The notes under the pieces are model-generated. The model did not search any database. It had not been told where the DNA came from and saw only the letters and a list, made by a program, of their open reading frames with translations. From Typhlomys cinereus (Eukaryota > Chordata > Mammalia > Rodentia > Platacanthomyidae): 64,000 bases of DNA. Below are positions 46,653-57,689 of the stretch, one piece after another. Numbering within the stretch: the stretch's first letter is position 1; each line of letters starts with the position of its first letter. The position numbers were made by a program, and so were the translations under genes. The DNA is taken from positions 6,006,584-6,070,583 of the forward strand of contig JALPQD010000005.1 of the NCBI GenBank assembly GCA_023101885.1, given 5' to 3'.

Positions 46653-47179
46653 TAAAATCCTTGAAGTAAATATCTTAGGATCCTTTCGTATCTTTACTAA
46701 AGGAAATAAGGAGAGAAACATGTGCTAGTTTTTCTGACTTAGATAATTACCACATTGGTTTGATAGTTGAAAGTCTTTGAGATGGAAATGTTCAATGCAG
46801 CATGATCTAGAATGTGGTGAATGACACAGCTACAAAGATGCCCAAGTGCCTGCATTCTTTTATCACCTTTTGATACATCACACTTTTAATTCTCCAGATT
46901 CCTTTATGGTACATCCTACTCACAAAAGAACAAGTGACTAATTAAAACAAATTTTACACTAATTTGTTTTGAGCAATTTGGCACAAAATCATAAAAGTAT
47001 TGCTAAATAAGAAAAACAAACATAATTGGATGAAAATGCATCATAAATTAAAAATAAAAGTTAGGGAAAAAACCCTGAAAAGGGAAGAAAACAAAGCATT
47101 AAAATTCTAAACACCTTCCACTGTTTTTCAACATTAATAATACATGAACAGCCAATTACAAAAGAATAGTCATGTTTGA
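46653..47179. other. AT-rich unassigned sequence
   Basis: Nothing recognised. Confidence 0.5.
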
Positions 47180-47712
47180 TTATTTTTTACCAGTTTGGTT
47201 TTAGGCAAATTGTTTTCGACCAAATTGGATGCTAACAAATAGAAGCAGTGATCTGAGCCAAGACCCTTGAAATGTGGCAGGGATTAAGTCCTTGGAGCCG
47301 CTGTAAACAAGCAGAATTTGATCTGGTTTTTTACGCACACAACGAATCTCAGACTCTTCAAAATTCTTGCCCTCTGGTTTCACGGGCTTTCTTTCCTGTT
47401 CTGACTTTCCATCCACATGCATTCTCTGCTTTAATTTATACCTAATGCTAGTGAGAGCTTTTCCAGATGTTTGGCTTTCCGCTTTCCTGTGGGCTCATTA
47501 ACTCCTTTCCCTTTCTTTGGAACAAAGAAGACTCAAGATCCTCACCAAAGTATCTCAGTTCAGCATCTGTGTGAAGTTGTTGTCTGAGGAATCCCAACAG
47601 TCCTTTCTGGCCCTGCAAGAATTTAGCTTCTTGTTGGAACAATAGTCTTACCCTTTGGTGGCCATGTTTGCTTGAGGTGAACCTTACTTCCTTCTTGCTC
47701 ATGCTCAATTAA
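47180..47712 (-). pseudogene. Possible decayed coding sequence, unidentified
   Basis: Two minus-strand frames lie end to end: 47448-47708 (86 codons, ending PNIWKSS) and 47201-47422 (73 codons). The second frame stays open upstream to about 47444 and meets the first near 47445, so a single frameshift would join them. Composition is coding-like (Lys, Glu, Arg, Gln rich, no simple repeat), unlike other frames here. I do not recognise the protein, and see no clear poly(A) tail or target duplication. Chance open frames in AT-poor DNA are a real alternative. Confidence 0.2.
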
Positions 47713-47934
47713 ACCAGAAGCAAACGAAAATAAAAACTGGGTTTTTCACATCAAAATGGTACTTTATTTTTTATTAGGTAGCAGTCCTTCCCAAGCAGTC
47801 TCTTTTAAATAGTTGGACATATACTGATACCTATCAGAGGCTGATTCTGATTGTCCACAAATGTATCTGCAATTTGGTGAATTTAGTGCTTAACAAATTT
47901 GTTTACATACTTAAAATCAAATTAAACATTTGCA

Positions 47935-48131
47935 ATTGTTTACTTTGAAAAATACGGTGAAATGCATGTAAAGTTTGCCAACTTAATGTTTACATGGACA
48001 CTTTAATATTACTAACTACATACATGTCACCATGCTATAAAAGCTTTTTCTTATCCATGACACAACTCCCTTCCCCCTCTTTTCATTCCCATTCCTCAGA
48101 AACAGTCATTTGATGGTATCCAGCTATTGCA
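47935..48131 (-). mobile_element. Old L1 (L1M-type) 3' UTR, part 1
   Basis: 'aaaatacggtgaaatgcatgtaaagtttgccaacttaatg' and 'catgtcaccatgct' follow the antisense order of ancient L1M 3' UTRs. Continues at 48483 beyond a MaLR insertion. Confidence 0.45.
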
Positions 48132-48482
48132 TCTGTTCTGGTTCTCTTTCTGTTCTGTGACATAGCACTTAGACTCAAGCAACCCAAGGGAGATTTATTT
48201 GGCGTATGGTTCCAGAGGGGAGATACGGTCCATCTGGCAGAGAGGGCATGGCAGGTAACAGAAGCTAGAGGTAGCTCACGTGACCCCAGACATCATGGAG
48301 GCCCAGAGAGCAGACAGCAGACTTCAAGAGCAGACTGCCAGCTAAACAAGGCCAACCTCAAGGTCGGTCCACTGGGATGTGCCTTTCTCCAGCAAGGCTC
48401 CATGACCTTCCCAAACATTAACATCAACTTAGGATGCAAACACATGGGCCTGTGAGGGAACACGTACATTCAAATCATGACA
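48132..48482 (-). mobile_element. ERVL-MaLR LTR (ORR1-like) inserted in old L1
   Basis: The right edge reads TGTCATGATTTGAATGTACG on the minus strand, the same start as the copies at 8553 and 62974. The left edge 'tgttctggttctctttctgttctgtgacatagc' and 'gggagatttatttggcg' are the antisense LTR end. No convincing target duplication. Confidence 0.65.
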
Positions 48483-48700
48483 GTATTTGATGTGAATGGA
48501 ATCATAGAGTATGATTTGGGGATCAGTTTATTTCACTTACATCCCATGTGGCAACAAGTCTTGTTTATGGCTAAATAATATTTCACTGTGTGACTGAGGC
48601 ATACTTTGTACATCCATTCATCCATCAAGGGACATGAGCTACTTCTACTGTTTGCCTAATGTTATTAATGTTGCTATAATATGACTGAGAATTAAAAACT
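48483..48700 (-). mobile_element. Old L1 (L1M-type), part 2
   Basis: 'gaatggaatcatagagtatgatttgggg', 'tttatttcacttacatcc', 'tttatggctaaataatatttcactgtgtg' and 'tccattcatccatcaagggacat' are the antisense of the L1M ORF2 end. Confidence 0.7.
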
Positions 48701-49704
48701 GGCTTTTATATGCATAAAGGCATATGAAGAGACTTTCAGAAAACTAAATTTAACCAACAAGGGACATTTCTCGCACCTTTCTTATTCCTGCTTTTTCAGT
48801 TCACGTGTATCTCCTTCCTAAGTTTTACGATCACCTCTGTATCTTATGCAACAAATTCTGTTTTTTGCTTAAATTGGTTCAAGCTAGTTTCTGTCATTTA
48901 CAGACAAAGAATCTGGACTAACATAAGGGCAGGAATAAAAAAATCTGTGCAAATAAGGACAAGTTCAAGCCATGACAAGATAAATTTTCCTTTCATTCTA
49001 TAAACAATAAATAAGATAAAAATTTCATTGTCAACAAAGAAATTAAAACCTTCCAGTACCGTCATAAACCAAAACATCTGTGATCTTGCACACCTCCAGT
49101 CAGCAACCCAAAGAAGGAGCGAAAGTTTCTAAATGAAACACAAAAGGTCAGTCATATTTTTTCATTTGGTTATTAAGTTTGTTCTGTTTTATCTCTTTAA
49201 CTTTTCTGTGTTTTGCAAGCTCTCTGAAATGCATGCAGCTTGTCTTCCTCTGACAATTGAACCACTAATAGAGAAATAAAAAGGTGCTACCATTTTTGTA
49301 ATTCTCCAAGTAACCATAGGATGCTTTTTTTCTTAATATCTTGGTTCTATTTGGAGTGTCTACTAAAAAAGTGATATAACTATGATTGCCCATCATATGT
49401 GATCAGAAAAGCTGCTCTCATCCCATCTCACAGAAGAGGTCAAAACAAAAATAAGTAAGCACACCCATTTCTTCTCTTATGCTTTGCACAGCTGTGCTAG
49501 CTTGCGAGTTTTTGGATTCTAAAAAGCATTGAGTGGTCTTCTCTTCAAACGAGGTGGCAGGAAACCACTCTCCAGAAAAAAAAAACAACTTAATTTCTGT
49601 ATTTCTCTGCCAATGTCTTCTATCCTTGTCCTCCAAATTCATTTCAGTGTTTGAGCTTGGTCCTCAAGCCCCCCAAATTCTTTGTACTTCTGCCTCTTCT
49701 GCCC
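48701..49704. other. Unassigned sequence
   Basis: No gene or confidently named repeat. Confidence 0.5.
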
Positions 49705-50101
49705 TGTTGCAGTTTACCTGCATGATTGCTGATAAATGACCATTAAATGGCTTACGGGAACAAGGAATTTATTTTCTTACTGATAGTCTGGTTACAGTTC
49801 TCAGTCCAGCTTGAGCACGCACCAACATCAGGCCAAAGGAACTTGCCACACTATCACCACATAATAGCTGAAAGAGGGACGATCCTTACTTACTAGACCA
49901 TCATGTCTGGCCAACTCTCTCAACCAGCTGTCTATTTTATTCCTGGGCCTAATCTCACCCACCATGGGCTGGGCCTTGCCCATCAGCTAGACAATCTCCT
50001 ACAGGTTTGCTCTGGGCCTAACTCAACCACTAATTCTCCACAAATGTGCCCAGAGCTCAAACCCTCAACCGTCGAGTTGACACCTGTGCCCAATTATGAC
50101 A
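49705..50101 (-). mobile_element. Solo ERVL-type LTR, same family as 24949
   Basis: Left edge TGTTGCAG and right edge ATTATGACA, that is TGTCATAATTGGGCACAGGTG on the complement. GCCC words flank it on both sides (49701-49704 and 50102-50105). The AATAAA signal seen in the 24949 copy is altered here. Confidence 0.75.
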
Positions 50102-50499
50102 GCCCCCATCACTTCTGTTGCATCTGTCACTAGTTTTCTCAGATGAACTGCTTCTCTTCTTCATTGTTGCTTGGCCTTGCTTTTCCTTAGCTCTCTCTCT
50201 TCTTTCTTCTTTTTCCTTTTTTCCTTTTTCCTTTTCCATAGTATAGATAATCTTTCTGGATCATTTTTTTTTTTGAAATCTTGATCTCTAAGGGATAGTG
50301 CTAAAAGGGTACATATGGGAGAAAGAGGGAGAGTCCTAGCTTTAAATATTTGCGGTGACTCTTTCTGTGTTATCATTCTGTATGGACACAGAAGACTAAA
50401 TTTATAGCCTGCTTAGAGTTTGGTACAGGAAAATGATAAAAAAAAATCTATAGAAGCCCTTCCTAAAAAACCTTCTGAAGGAGTCTGTACATGTCGGCA
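50102..50499. other. Unassigned sequence
   Basis: A pyrimidine-rich stretch with TTCCTTTTT units at about 50195-50240. No gene. Confidence 0.5.
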
Positions 50500-50645
50500 T
50501 AGCACAATGACACAGGGCTTGGAATCTTGCCTGAGGAGGTAAATTAGGATTTAACTCATCCATGCATGCTGGAGGATTTGAGTCTCATAAACTTTCTCCA
50601 ATTTAGAACCCTAGTTTGCCTAGATGTAAAAAGAACATATAAGCC
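50500..50645 (+). mobile_element. Possible MIR fragment
   Basis: 'ttgagtctcataaactttctccaatttagaaccctagtttgcctagatgtaaaaag' resembles the MIR 3' core. Weak match. Confidence 0.3.
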
Positions 50646-50650
50646 AGGAT

Positions 50651-51054
50651 TGTGGTGGTTTCAGCTTCCATTTGCTGTATGACTACGAGACCCACACCAC
50701 TCAGGAGAACAAGGAGTTTTACGCTAATTTATGATTCTAAGTTGTAGTTCATCATCATCATCACTGGAGAGTTCACGCCAGCATCAAAGCTAAAGGGAGC
50801 TGGCCGCGCCGCACCCAGAGGAAGGACCGAGAGAGGGGCAAACTGTCCTACTGGCCAGGCTACCAAAAGTACCGAACAAGCTCTCTTCACTTGTCACTCG
50901 CCAGGGAACAGTCCTTCCACCTGTCGTCTGAGTCTTCCCACATCAACTAGACCTTCACTCATGGGCTGGTCTGGCCTTGCTGTAACTACATAAGTCTTCA
51001 CAGGTCTGTCTGAAGGCCCAATTGTCCATTTGACACCTGCGTCTAACTGGTACA
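50651..51054 (-). mobile_element. Solo ERVL-type LTR, related to the 24949 family
   Basis: Left edge TGTGGTGGTTTCAGC and right edge GACACCTGCGTCTAACTGGTACA. Flanks AGGAT (50646-50650) and AAGAT (51055-51059) match at 4 of 5 bases. Confidence 0.7.
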
Positions 51055-51681
51055 AAGATCAATTAACTTCATGAAAGGGATTGAGAAACCTTACTAAGGA
51101 AGTATTCAAAATTTACAGAGTTGAATCTGCTTTTGACTAACTTTAATCTCAGTTATGCATAATATATATATAATATAATATAGAGACTAAGGGGCAACAG
51201 AAGAACAAATTATATACATAAATAACATAAAATTTCTTTGATTAATTTTTGAAAACAAAAAAACTTAAAATTTGCAGTTTCTGACACTAAGTAGTCAATG
51301 CCTCCCACTTAATAGTAAATAAACGAGTAAAACCAGTGAACAAGTGAAAACCAATAAATAAATAAAACCCAGTAAAAACAGATGCTGGGTCTTAGCCATC
51401 TTAGCTTCCAGCAAAATCAACAACAATAATAGTAATAATAATAATAATAAGTATATGAAATTCATCATTTAGTCATCTTTTCATTAATAGCTAGTTGGGG
51501 CACTTTAATAAGAAAGTGATAAGGAAAGGATGATGTAAAACAGGCAACACCTCCCAAGAGACTCATGAAACCATCTGGGAAGACGAAACACGCGTGCATA
51601 AAGATGAGTGAAATACAATGTATATATGGATGAACATAACAATGTCAAGTGAAAGTGACAAACCAAATTTCCCATGGACTG
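51055..51681. other. AT-rich unassigned sequence with (AAT)n
   Basis: A (TAA)n-type microsatellite at about 51424-51451 and an AT-rich stretch near 51160-51180. No gene. Confidence 0.6.
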
Positions 51682-51780
51682 GAGCCGGGCATGATGACTG
51701 ACAATCCCAGCACTTGAGAGACTGAGGTAGTACTGATCAGCCAGAGTCAGGACTGTACCATGAAGCTCTGTCTTAAAACG
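51682..51780 (+). mobile_element. B1 SINE
   Basis: 'gagccgggcatgatgactgacaatcccagcacttgagagactgagg' is the readable 7SL-derived 5' end of B1, with 'agccagagtcagg' and 'ctctgtcttaaaac' completing it. Confidence 0.85.
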
Positions 51781-54416
51781 AAATTCATTCTGACAGAGAT
51801 TCAGATAAGGGAAATAGCCCTGACATGCATAGATGAGAAAGACTCCAGATGAGGTTGAGCATGAGCTGGAGGTGGAAGAGTGTGTAAGGATCAGACAATC
51901 CAGAGCTTAGAGCCGGGTCTCCTAGACCCTTACCTGCTACGGGGGGAGGAGGGGAAAACGCAACGAAGATCATCCCCGCCTGTTTGGGAGAAAACAGAGC
52001 TGTCTGGAGAGGACCTTTCAAGAGAAAGACAGAAATGTGTCCTGCTTCTCAAGCAACTGAACTAGTTGTGGACTGACAAAGGTTTTAACTTGGTTTAGAT
52101 TAACACTGAACAAATCAGATGCACAGCAGTTTTAATGGCTTCCAACAAATATTTCAAAATAGGAGCGTTTAAGATAACCAGAGAGGCTTTGCAGAAACAT
52201 AAGAATAAAATAAATATCTTTATAGTTCATCTCTAGATTACCTAATTCAAGCAAATATTTTGCTTGACCACACATTGATACAAACACAATATGCAGTCAT
52301 CTATCTGCCAATGTTAAATATAAGTGGAGAATGCATTTCTAGAGTTTTATTTGTTCCTTGAAAGTCTCAGATTGAGATTTGCGAGCAAAACTTTCAAATT
52401 TTCAAAAGTTCCGGAGCAAAATTTAATAAGTAAGAAGGTTGAAAAAAGACTTCCCATGCACCTTCATTAAAGATTAGGTATGAGCCCGCCGAGCCGGAGC
52501 ACGGAAAGGAATATTCCCTCAGCCCAGTGCACTTTATTCTCATAGAGATCTTCTCAGATTGGATTATGTGGATACCTAAGGGTATGGGGTTGAGTGCCGG
52601 TGCACAATCCCAGGAGATGAATGTGACACATCTTCCCAGAGTAACAATTTTATCCAATGGTTAGGAAGTAGGCCAAGCTAAGTAATGCAATCTTCAGCAA
52701 TTGAAGACATAGTTTCATATTAAAGCACATGCGGGAAAATAATAGCGCACAATGCCAAATGTTCCTGAGATAGTGTGGGAAAATATAACGCAGCACATCA
52801 ATTTCCCTTGCGATTGGGTAAGTTATTTCCCACCTAGCAAAAGACGAGGAGTGGCCACCTACAGATGTTTGCAGCAAATTAGTTCTCTTTGCAGATGTTG
52901 CTCATGGCTGCTCTCTACCGATGCAGTTTGTATATATCTTCATAATGCAAGAAGAAGAGCAAGATGCCGGCTCATGGGAGGGTGTGTTCCGGAAGATTTA
53001 GCAGACCATTCTAGCTTTTAGCTGCGGCCCTCAGCCCTTTTCTGCCTGGCCTCTGGACCTTGAGGCTGGCGACAATACCTCCAGTCCCAATTCCACCTTG
53101 TTGAGTTGGTCTTGGGTCCCAAACAATGTTCCCTGGGCCTGTGGGTAATGCCGGACAATCAGTTCAGTCAGGACCATTAACTGCCAGGGATTAGGAGCTC
53201 TCTGTGCAATTGAATGCTCCCAGATTAGTCCCCGTGGTGAGCCACCTGCCAGGACACAGCACATCTCAGGCTTGCTAAGAAGCTAGCAAAGGATTAAAAG
53301 CTGGACTCAGCAATCAGCATATTTTCTCTACAATTTACAGTGACTGAGGCATGACCTAATTTCTCATTCCCAGTCTCACCAGCCTCCCCTGACACTTAAG
53401 TTTTGAGTCCTGTTTTACCTGATGGATTTTGCTTCAAAAAAGCCTCACTGGCAGAACATTCCACCTCTTCATTATAACATAGGAAAACCTCCTGCAACCC
53501 AACACATGCTTTAAGATCCTGTTAAGTCCCAATGCCAGCGTTCCATATTTATTGCCACTGGAGTTCTGGCTGCATACAGAGACTCCCTGCTAGTAAGAGG
53601 AATTCATGTAGAGGGAGGCCCGGGCTCTGAATAGGGTTTACACAAAGTGTACACATCATGAAATCCTGGCTTTACCCGTGGGAGAGCGCCATGTTGATAT
53701 ATAAAGTGGAATAAAATTGACAATTTGTATGCTTAAAAAGTGACATTCGGTTTGTTGCTAAATGAGATGAAATGAAATAGAACATGTGTAACCCACTCCT
53801 GTCTGCAAAATAGAGAGAGGAAATTGCATAATAAACTGTTCTTAGTTCATTAGCTATCAAGCTGCATTGGTTGAAATAGGTAAGCCTGTAAAGTAAACTC
53901 TCATTTCACTAGCTTCTGCTGCATGTTGTGAGTGACATCTCGGTGCATGCAGGGAAACCTCAGGTAATGCCAGTTAACTCTGAGCTGAGTGGAAAGAATT
54001 GCAAAGGAAAGAAGGACACAAAGGAAACACTCAAGAGTTCTTGGGAGGTCTTCCTCAGTACTTTGTAAATTACGTCAATATGCATGTGTTAGGTTACTCC
54101 TGAAGACCATGAAAAGATTATATGAGAGAATGACAGAGAACAATATTCACTTAAGACCGATAACAGTGTCTGCCTCCTTCTGCCAACACTGAAAACCCTC
54201 CTGAGGCAAAGCATCTAGAGAGAGCCATTCAGAAGGGTCTTTCCTCAATAGGAAACAGCTCTATTCTGATTCCTAAGCTGTTCCTACATTTAGTGGAATC
54301 TAAATTCAAAATTAATAAATTTAAGAAAATCACAAAATGTATTTCTGCCTTTGTATTCTATAAGACGTTATATTTCTACTGATAGCTTAGGAATTTTCTT
54401 TTGTACACAACTTTTT
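51781..54416. other. Repeat-poor unique block, candidate conserved non-coding DNA
   Basis: About 2.6 kb with no recognised repeat. It contains an 8-bp perfect hairpin (CAAGCAAA-TAT-TTTGCTTG, 52248-52266) and several homeodomain/POU-like AT words at 52100-52400. Frames of up to 89 codons have no motif. Confidence 0.4.
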
Positions 54417-55287
54417 ATAAAGTGCCCCCTTACTATGAACTCACCAGAAGGGGAGGGCATATAATCCGGCAGATTAAAAAGTAACCACTTTGCAAATGGG
54501 TGATTGACCCTTCCCATTGCCTAACGCCGTATGACCCTGCGATTCCACTTTTGGGTATAAGTATTACATCTACCCTTGAATGTGCTCTTATAATAAGACT
54601 CCAGTTTAACAGCTTTCTGTCTCTGGCCAGGGGGTGACATACAGTGCCCATCACGATGGAGTGAAGGGCATTACAGGAGCAACAAAACTGCAAAAGAAAA
54701 TCAACGAACCACTATCCAGAACTTCAGAGACTCTATATCAACCACCTAGAACTAGGCCAGACTAATCTCTCCCCATCCTGAAGCTCAGGGACATTTGCGG
54801 AAGAGGGGGCGGTAAGAGTATAAGAGCAAAAGGATGGGAGGAGCAATGATTTGCAAGATACTCCACACAAGTTAGGGCCGAAGCAATCATAATTGGACTT
54901 TGCATGCCCGGCGCAATGTCCAACACACTATTGACCTCACAAAGTCTAGCATCTGCTAAAGGCACCAAGATCCTTGGAGGCAAGGGATTGACAGCCACAG
55001 TAGTATTCCTATGCTTAAGGAGAACACAGGAAAGGGTTCAGGGAAATGCCACTGGGTCCTTGTATGTCATCAGAGAGGAGGGCCCAGAGGAGAGTCAGGC
55101 ATGCACAAGAAAGGACTCTGGGAATCGGGGCGGGAGGCACTGGGGGATGGGGCGGGAGGGGTGAGAAGAAGAGGAGCAGGGGGTTCGGGGGGGGGGAGGA
55201 GGGAGGGAGGGAACTGGTGTACCTTAAGTTTGTATGAGCTGAAATAATAATAAAAAATGTATTAAAAAAATAAAGTGCCCCCTTACT
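54417..55287 (+). mobile_element. 5'-truncated L1 with 18-bp target duplication
   Basis: ATAAAGTGCCCCCTTACT occurs at 54417-54434 and 55270-55287 and bounds the insert exactly. Near 54530 the frame reads YDPAIPLLGI, the conserved C-terminal motif of L1 ORF2. After it comes a 3' UTR of about 570 bp with a G-rich polypurine tract (55125-55211) and an AATAATAATAAAAAATG-type tail. ORF2 sequence diverges right after the motif, so an internal deletion is likely. There is no complete frame. Confidence 0.9.
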
Positions 55288-55629
55288 TTAAATCTTGAAA
55301 TAATAAAGTTTTGATATATAAAAATATTATTAATAAACAAATCTTTAAAGAAATAACAAACTAGACAATTGTTTCTTAGTAACCAAACAGTATTTTAGAA
55401 TAATGTTTATGAATAGTTATACAAAAAATACCTAGAATTTTAGAAGTAACATTCACTATGTCTTGCATTCTTCTGCCTCTGAATGCAAAGAGGCAGAATA
55501 ATCTAACCCACAATTAAAGGATGAAATCAGTTAAATCCAACTGAAAACTGACAAAGACATTGGTGGTACCCAACAATGCCATTAAGCTGGGATTTTGATA
55601 ATATTTTCTATTTGGTTAAAAAAAAAAAG
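55288..55629. other. AT-rich unassigned sequence
   Basis: Nothing recognised. Confidence 0.5.
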
Positions 55630-55636
55630 GTGAAGG

Positions 55637-55848
55637 ACTGGGTCCTTGTATGTCATCGGAAAGGAGGACCAAGAGGAGAGTTAGGCATACACAATAAAGG
55701 ACTCTCTGGGAATTGCGGGGGAGGCAATGGGAGATGGGGAGGGAGGGAGGGGGAGCAGAGGGTTCGGGGGGAGGAGGAGAGGGGAGGGAACTGGTCTACC
55801 TATTAAGTTTGTATAAGCGGAAATAATAATAAAAAATGTTAAAAAAAA
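55637..55848 (+). mobile_element. Severely 5'-truncated L1 3' end
   Basis: From 'actgggtccttgtatgtcatcgg' to 'aagcggaaataataataaaaaatg' it matches the last ~215 bp of the L1 at 54435. GTGAAGG at 55630-55636 and 55849-55855 is the likely duplication. Confidence 0.8.
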
Positions 55849-55855
55849 GTGAAGG

Positions 55856-55935
55856 GAAGGGAAGGGGATGGAGGGAAGCAGGTATTAGTACTCAACATGC
55901 TTGTGAAACAATAAATAAATAAATTGAAAAAAAAT
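55856..55935 (+). mobile_element. L1 3' tail, 'type 2'
   Basis: 'gtactcaacatgcttgtgaaacaataaataaataaattg' matches the end of the L1 at 10000-10665. The type-1 tail at 55637 has inserted next to or into it. Confidence 0.6.
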
Positions 55936-56588
55936 TAAAACACATTTTCAAAATGCTTAATGCTTAATGAAAAAGCTATTCTTATACTACATGCAAAAGA
56001 GACAGAAATTGAACATCAGAAATGAAAACTGCAAAATCTGATGGACCATTCTGAAAGGAATTAATGATAATTCAGATTTATAAAAGGAAAGATATAATGG
56101 AATTGAAGATAGTACATTTGTACAGATCATCTATGTCTTTCATGTTTTCATCTCTGTTTCATTCTGGATTGTTACGACTCCATGCAAGGTGTCCCAAACA
56201 CCAGGAGCATAACAAACCAACCCTTTCCATCTTCTCCATCATCCAGTTGTTACAGATGACAATGAACTGCCAGCACCTTGGTAGCAACTGGAGGAAAGAG
56301 GACACATCAGCTACAGAGGAGCAAAGATAAGAAAGCGAGCAGATTTCTTGTGGACAGCAACACAAGGAAAAGTGGAGTGGGACAACATTCGCAAAGCCTG
56401 CCGGGCAAGCAGAAAAGCAGATTATCTCACCTCGGGAAAAAAAAATGTTTTTCAAAACTGAAGCAGAAATGATGACTGTTTTTTTTTTTTTTTTTTTTTC
56501 AGAAATAAAATAGCTGGAAACATTTGAATTTAGACCTACATAGATTCTAAGTGAAACACCCTGGGCAGAAGGGACACGACTACGTGGG
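55936..56588. other. Unassigned sequence
   Basis: No gene. A T run at 56479-56500 could be an antisense retroposon tail with no recognisable body. Confidence 0.5.
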
Positions 56589-57043
56589 TGTGATGGTCAT
56601 GCGCGGTGGTCCGCTTGGCTGGATCTGGAATCGACTGTGAGGCGTTTTCTTCAGGAGGTTAGTGACATGTGAAGACCCGTTTCACACGTGGCTGGAAGCC
56701 CGGGCACAGGGACGTCTGAAGGAAAAGCTCTGGCTGTTCACGTGCTTGCCTTTGCCTCCCACTGGGAGCACATCCACCTCGTCGTCGACCACTTGGTTGG
56801 CGCTGCTGCCTCTGCCATCCACTGCTGGCATCAGAATCCTGCTTCTTCATCCCCCGGTGTGGGCTGGAAACCCCAGATTCCTGAGGACCACGCATCCTGT
56901 AGGCTTTCAGAGCCAGGTTGGAACGACTGAAGCATCCAGCCCCCCAGGCTGAGCTCTCCAGCATGAAGGCAGCCAGGTCAGACATCCTGACGCTATCGTG
57001 TAAGTCAATGTAATAAATCTCCATATGCATATTAGAAATTTGT
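56589..57043 (+). mobile_element. ERVL-type LTR (MLT2-like)
   Basis: Begins TGTGATGG, then 'ttggctggatctggaatcgactgtgaggcgttttcttcagg' and 'gaagaccc', with AATAAA at about 57012. This is the order of MLT2-type LTRs. The 3' limit and target duplication are not clear. Frames of 80-123 codons inside are not genes. Confidence 0.6.
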
Positions 57044-57689
57044 GATACGAGTTAATAAATTCTGCAGTGACAACTTAGCAAAATATAAACATCTTAAATT
57101 TATTTTATAAACACATAACATAGTATTATAAACTTCTAAAACATGAAGTAGCAAAGTCTCACTTGATATTGTGAAGAAAAAAAAAGATGTGTTACATAAA
57201 ACCTAGGACACGAAGTAAATTAGCCAAGACTCATAGGTACTAATCAGTAAAGAAGATAAAACAAAGGAAAAGTTTTCAGTCAATCTAAAAGGAGGGCAAA
57301 GTACTTATTCCTTATAAAATTAGGGGAAAATAGTAAATATAGAATAAAATAAATAGAAATTAAGTAGCAAGATTGAACTTAAGTCTAACTGTATTAATAA
57401 ATAAAATCTAAATGTTCTTAAGTCTATGTTGAAAGGAAGATATAGATTGGAAAATTTGAGGATAATATAATACTTTCTAATTTACTCTACAAATACACTG
57501 TACAGATTCCAGATCTAAATAAATACATTATGGAAAAAAATCTTATAAACCCTAAATTTCTTATGAACACATTTGATAAATCAAAACTTAATACATATTA
57601 AAAACAGAGTTGAAGAGCTAATGCCAGAAAGGTAGATTTGTTCAAAAACAATCATCGATATAATTTTCTATATCAACAAATTTCCAAAG
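57044..57689. other. Very AT-rich sequence
   Basis: No gene. It may be decayed L1 ORF2, since an L1 ORF2 remnant follows in the same orientation. Confidence 0.4.
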
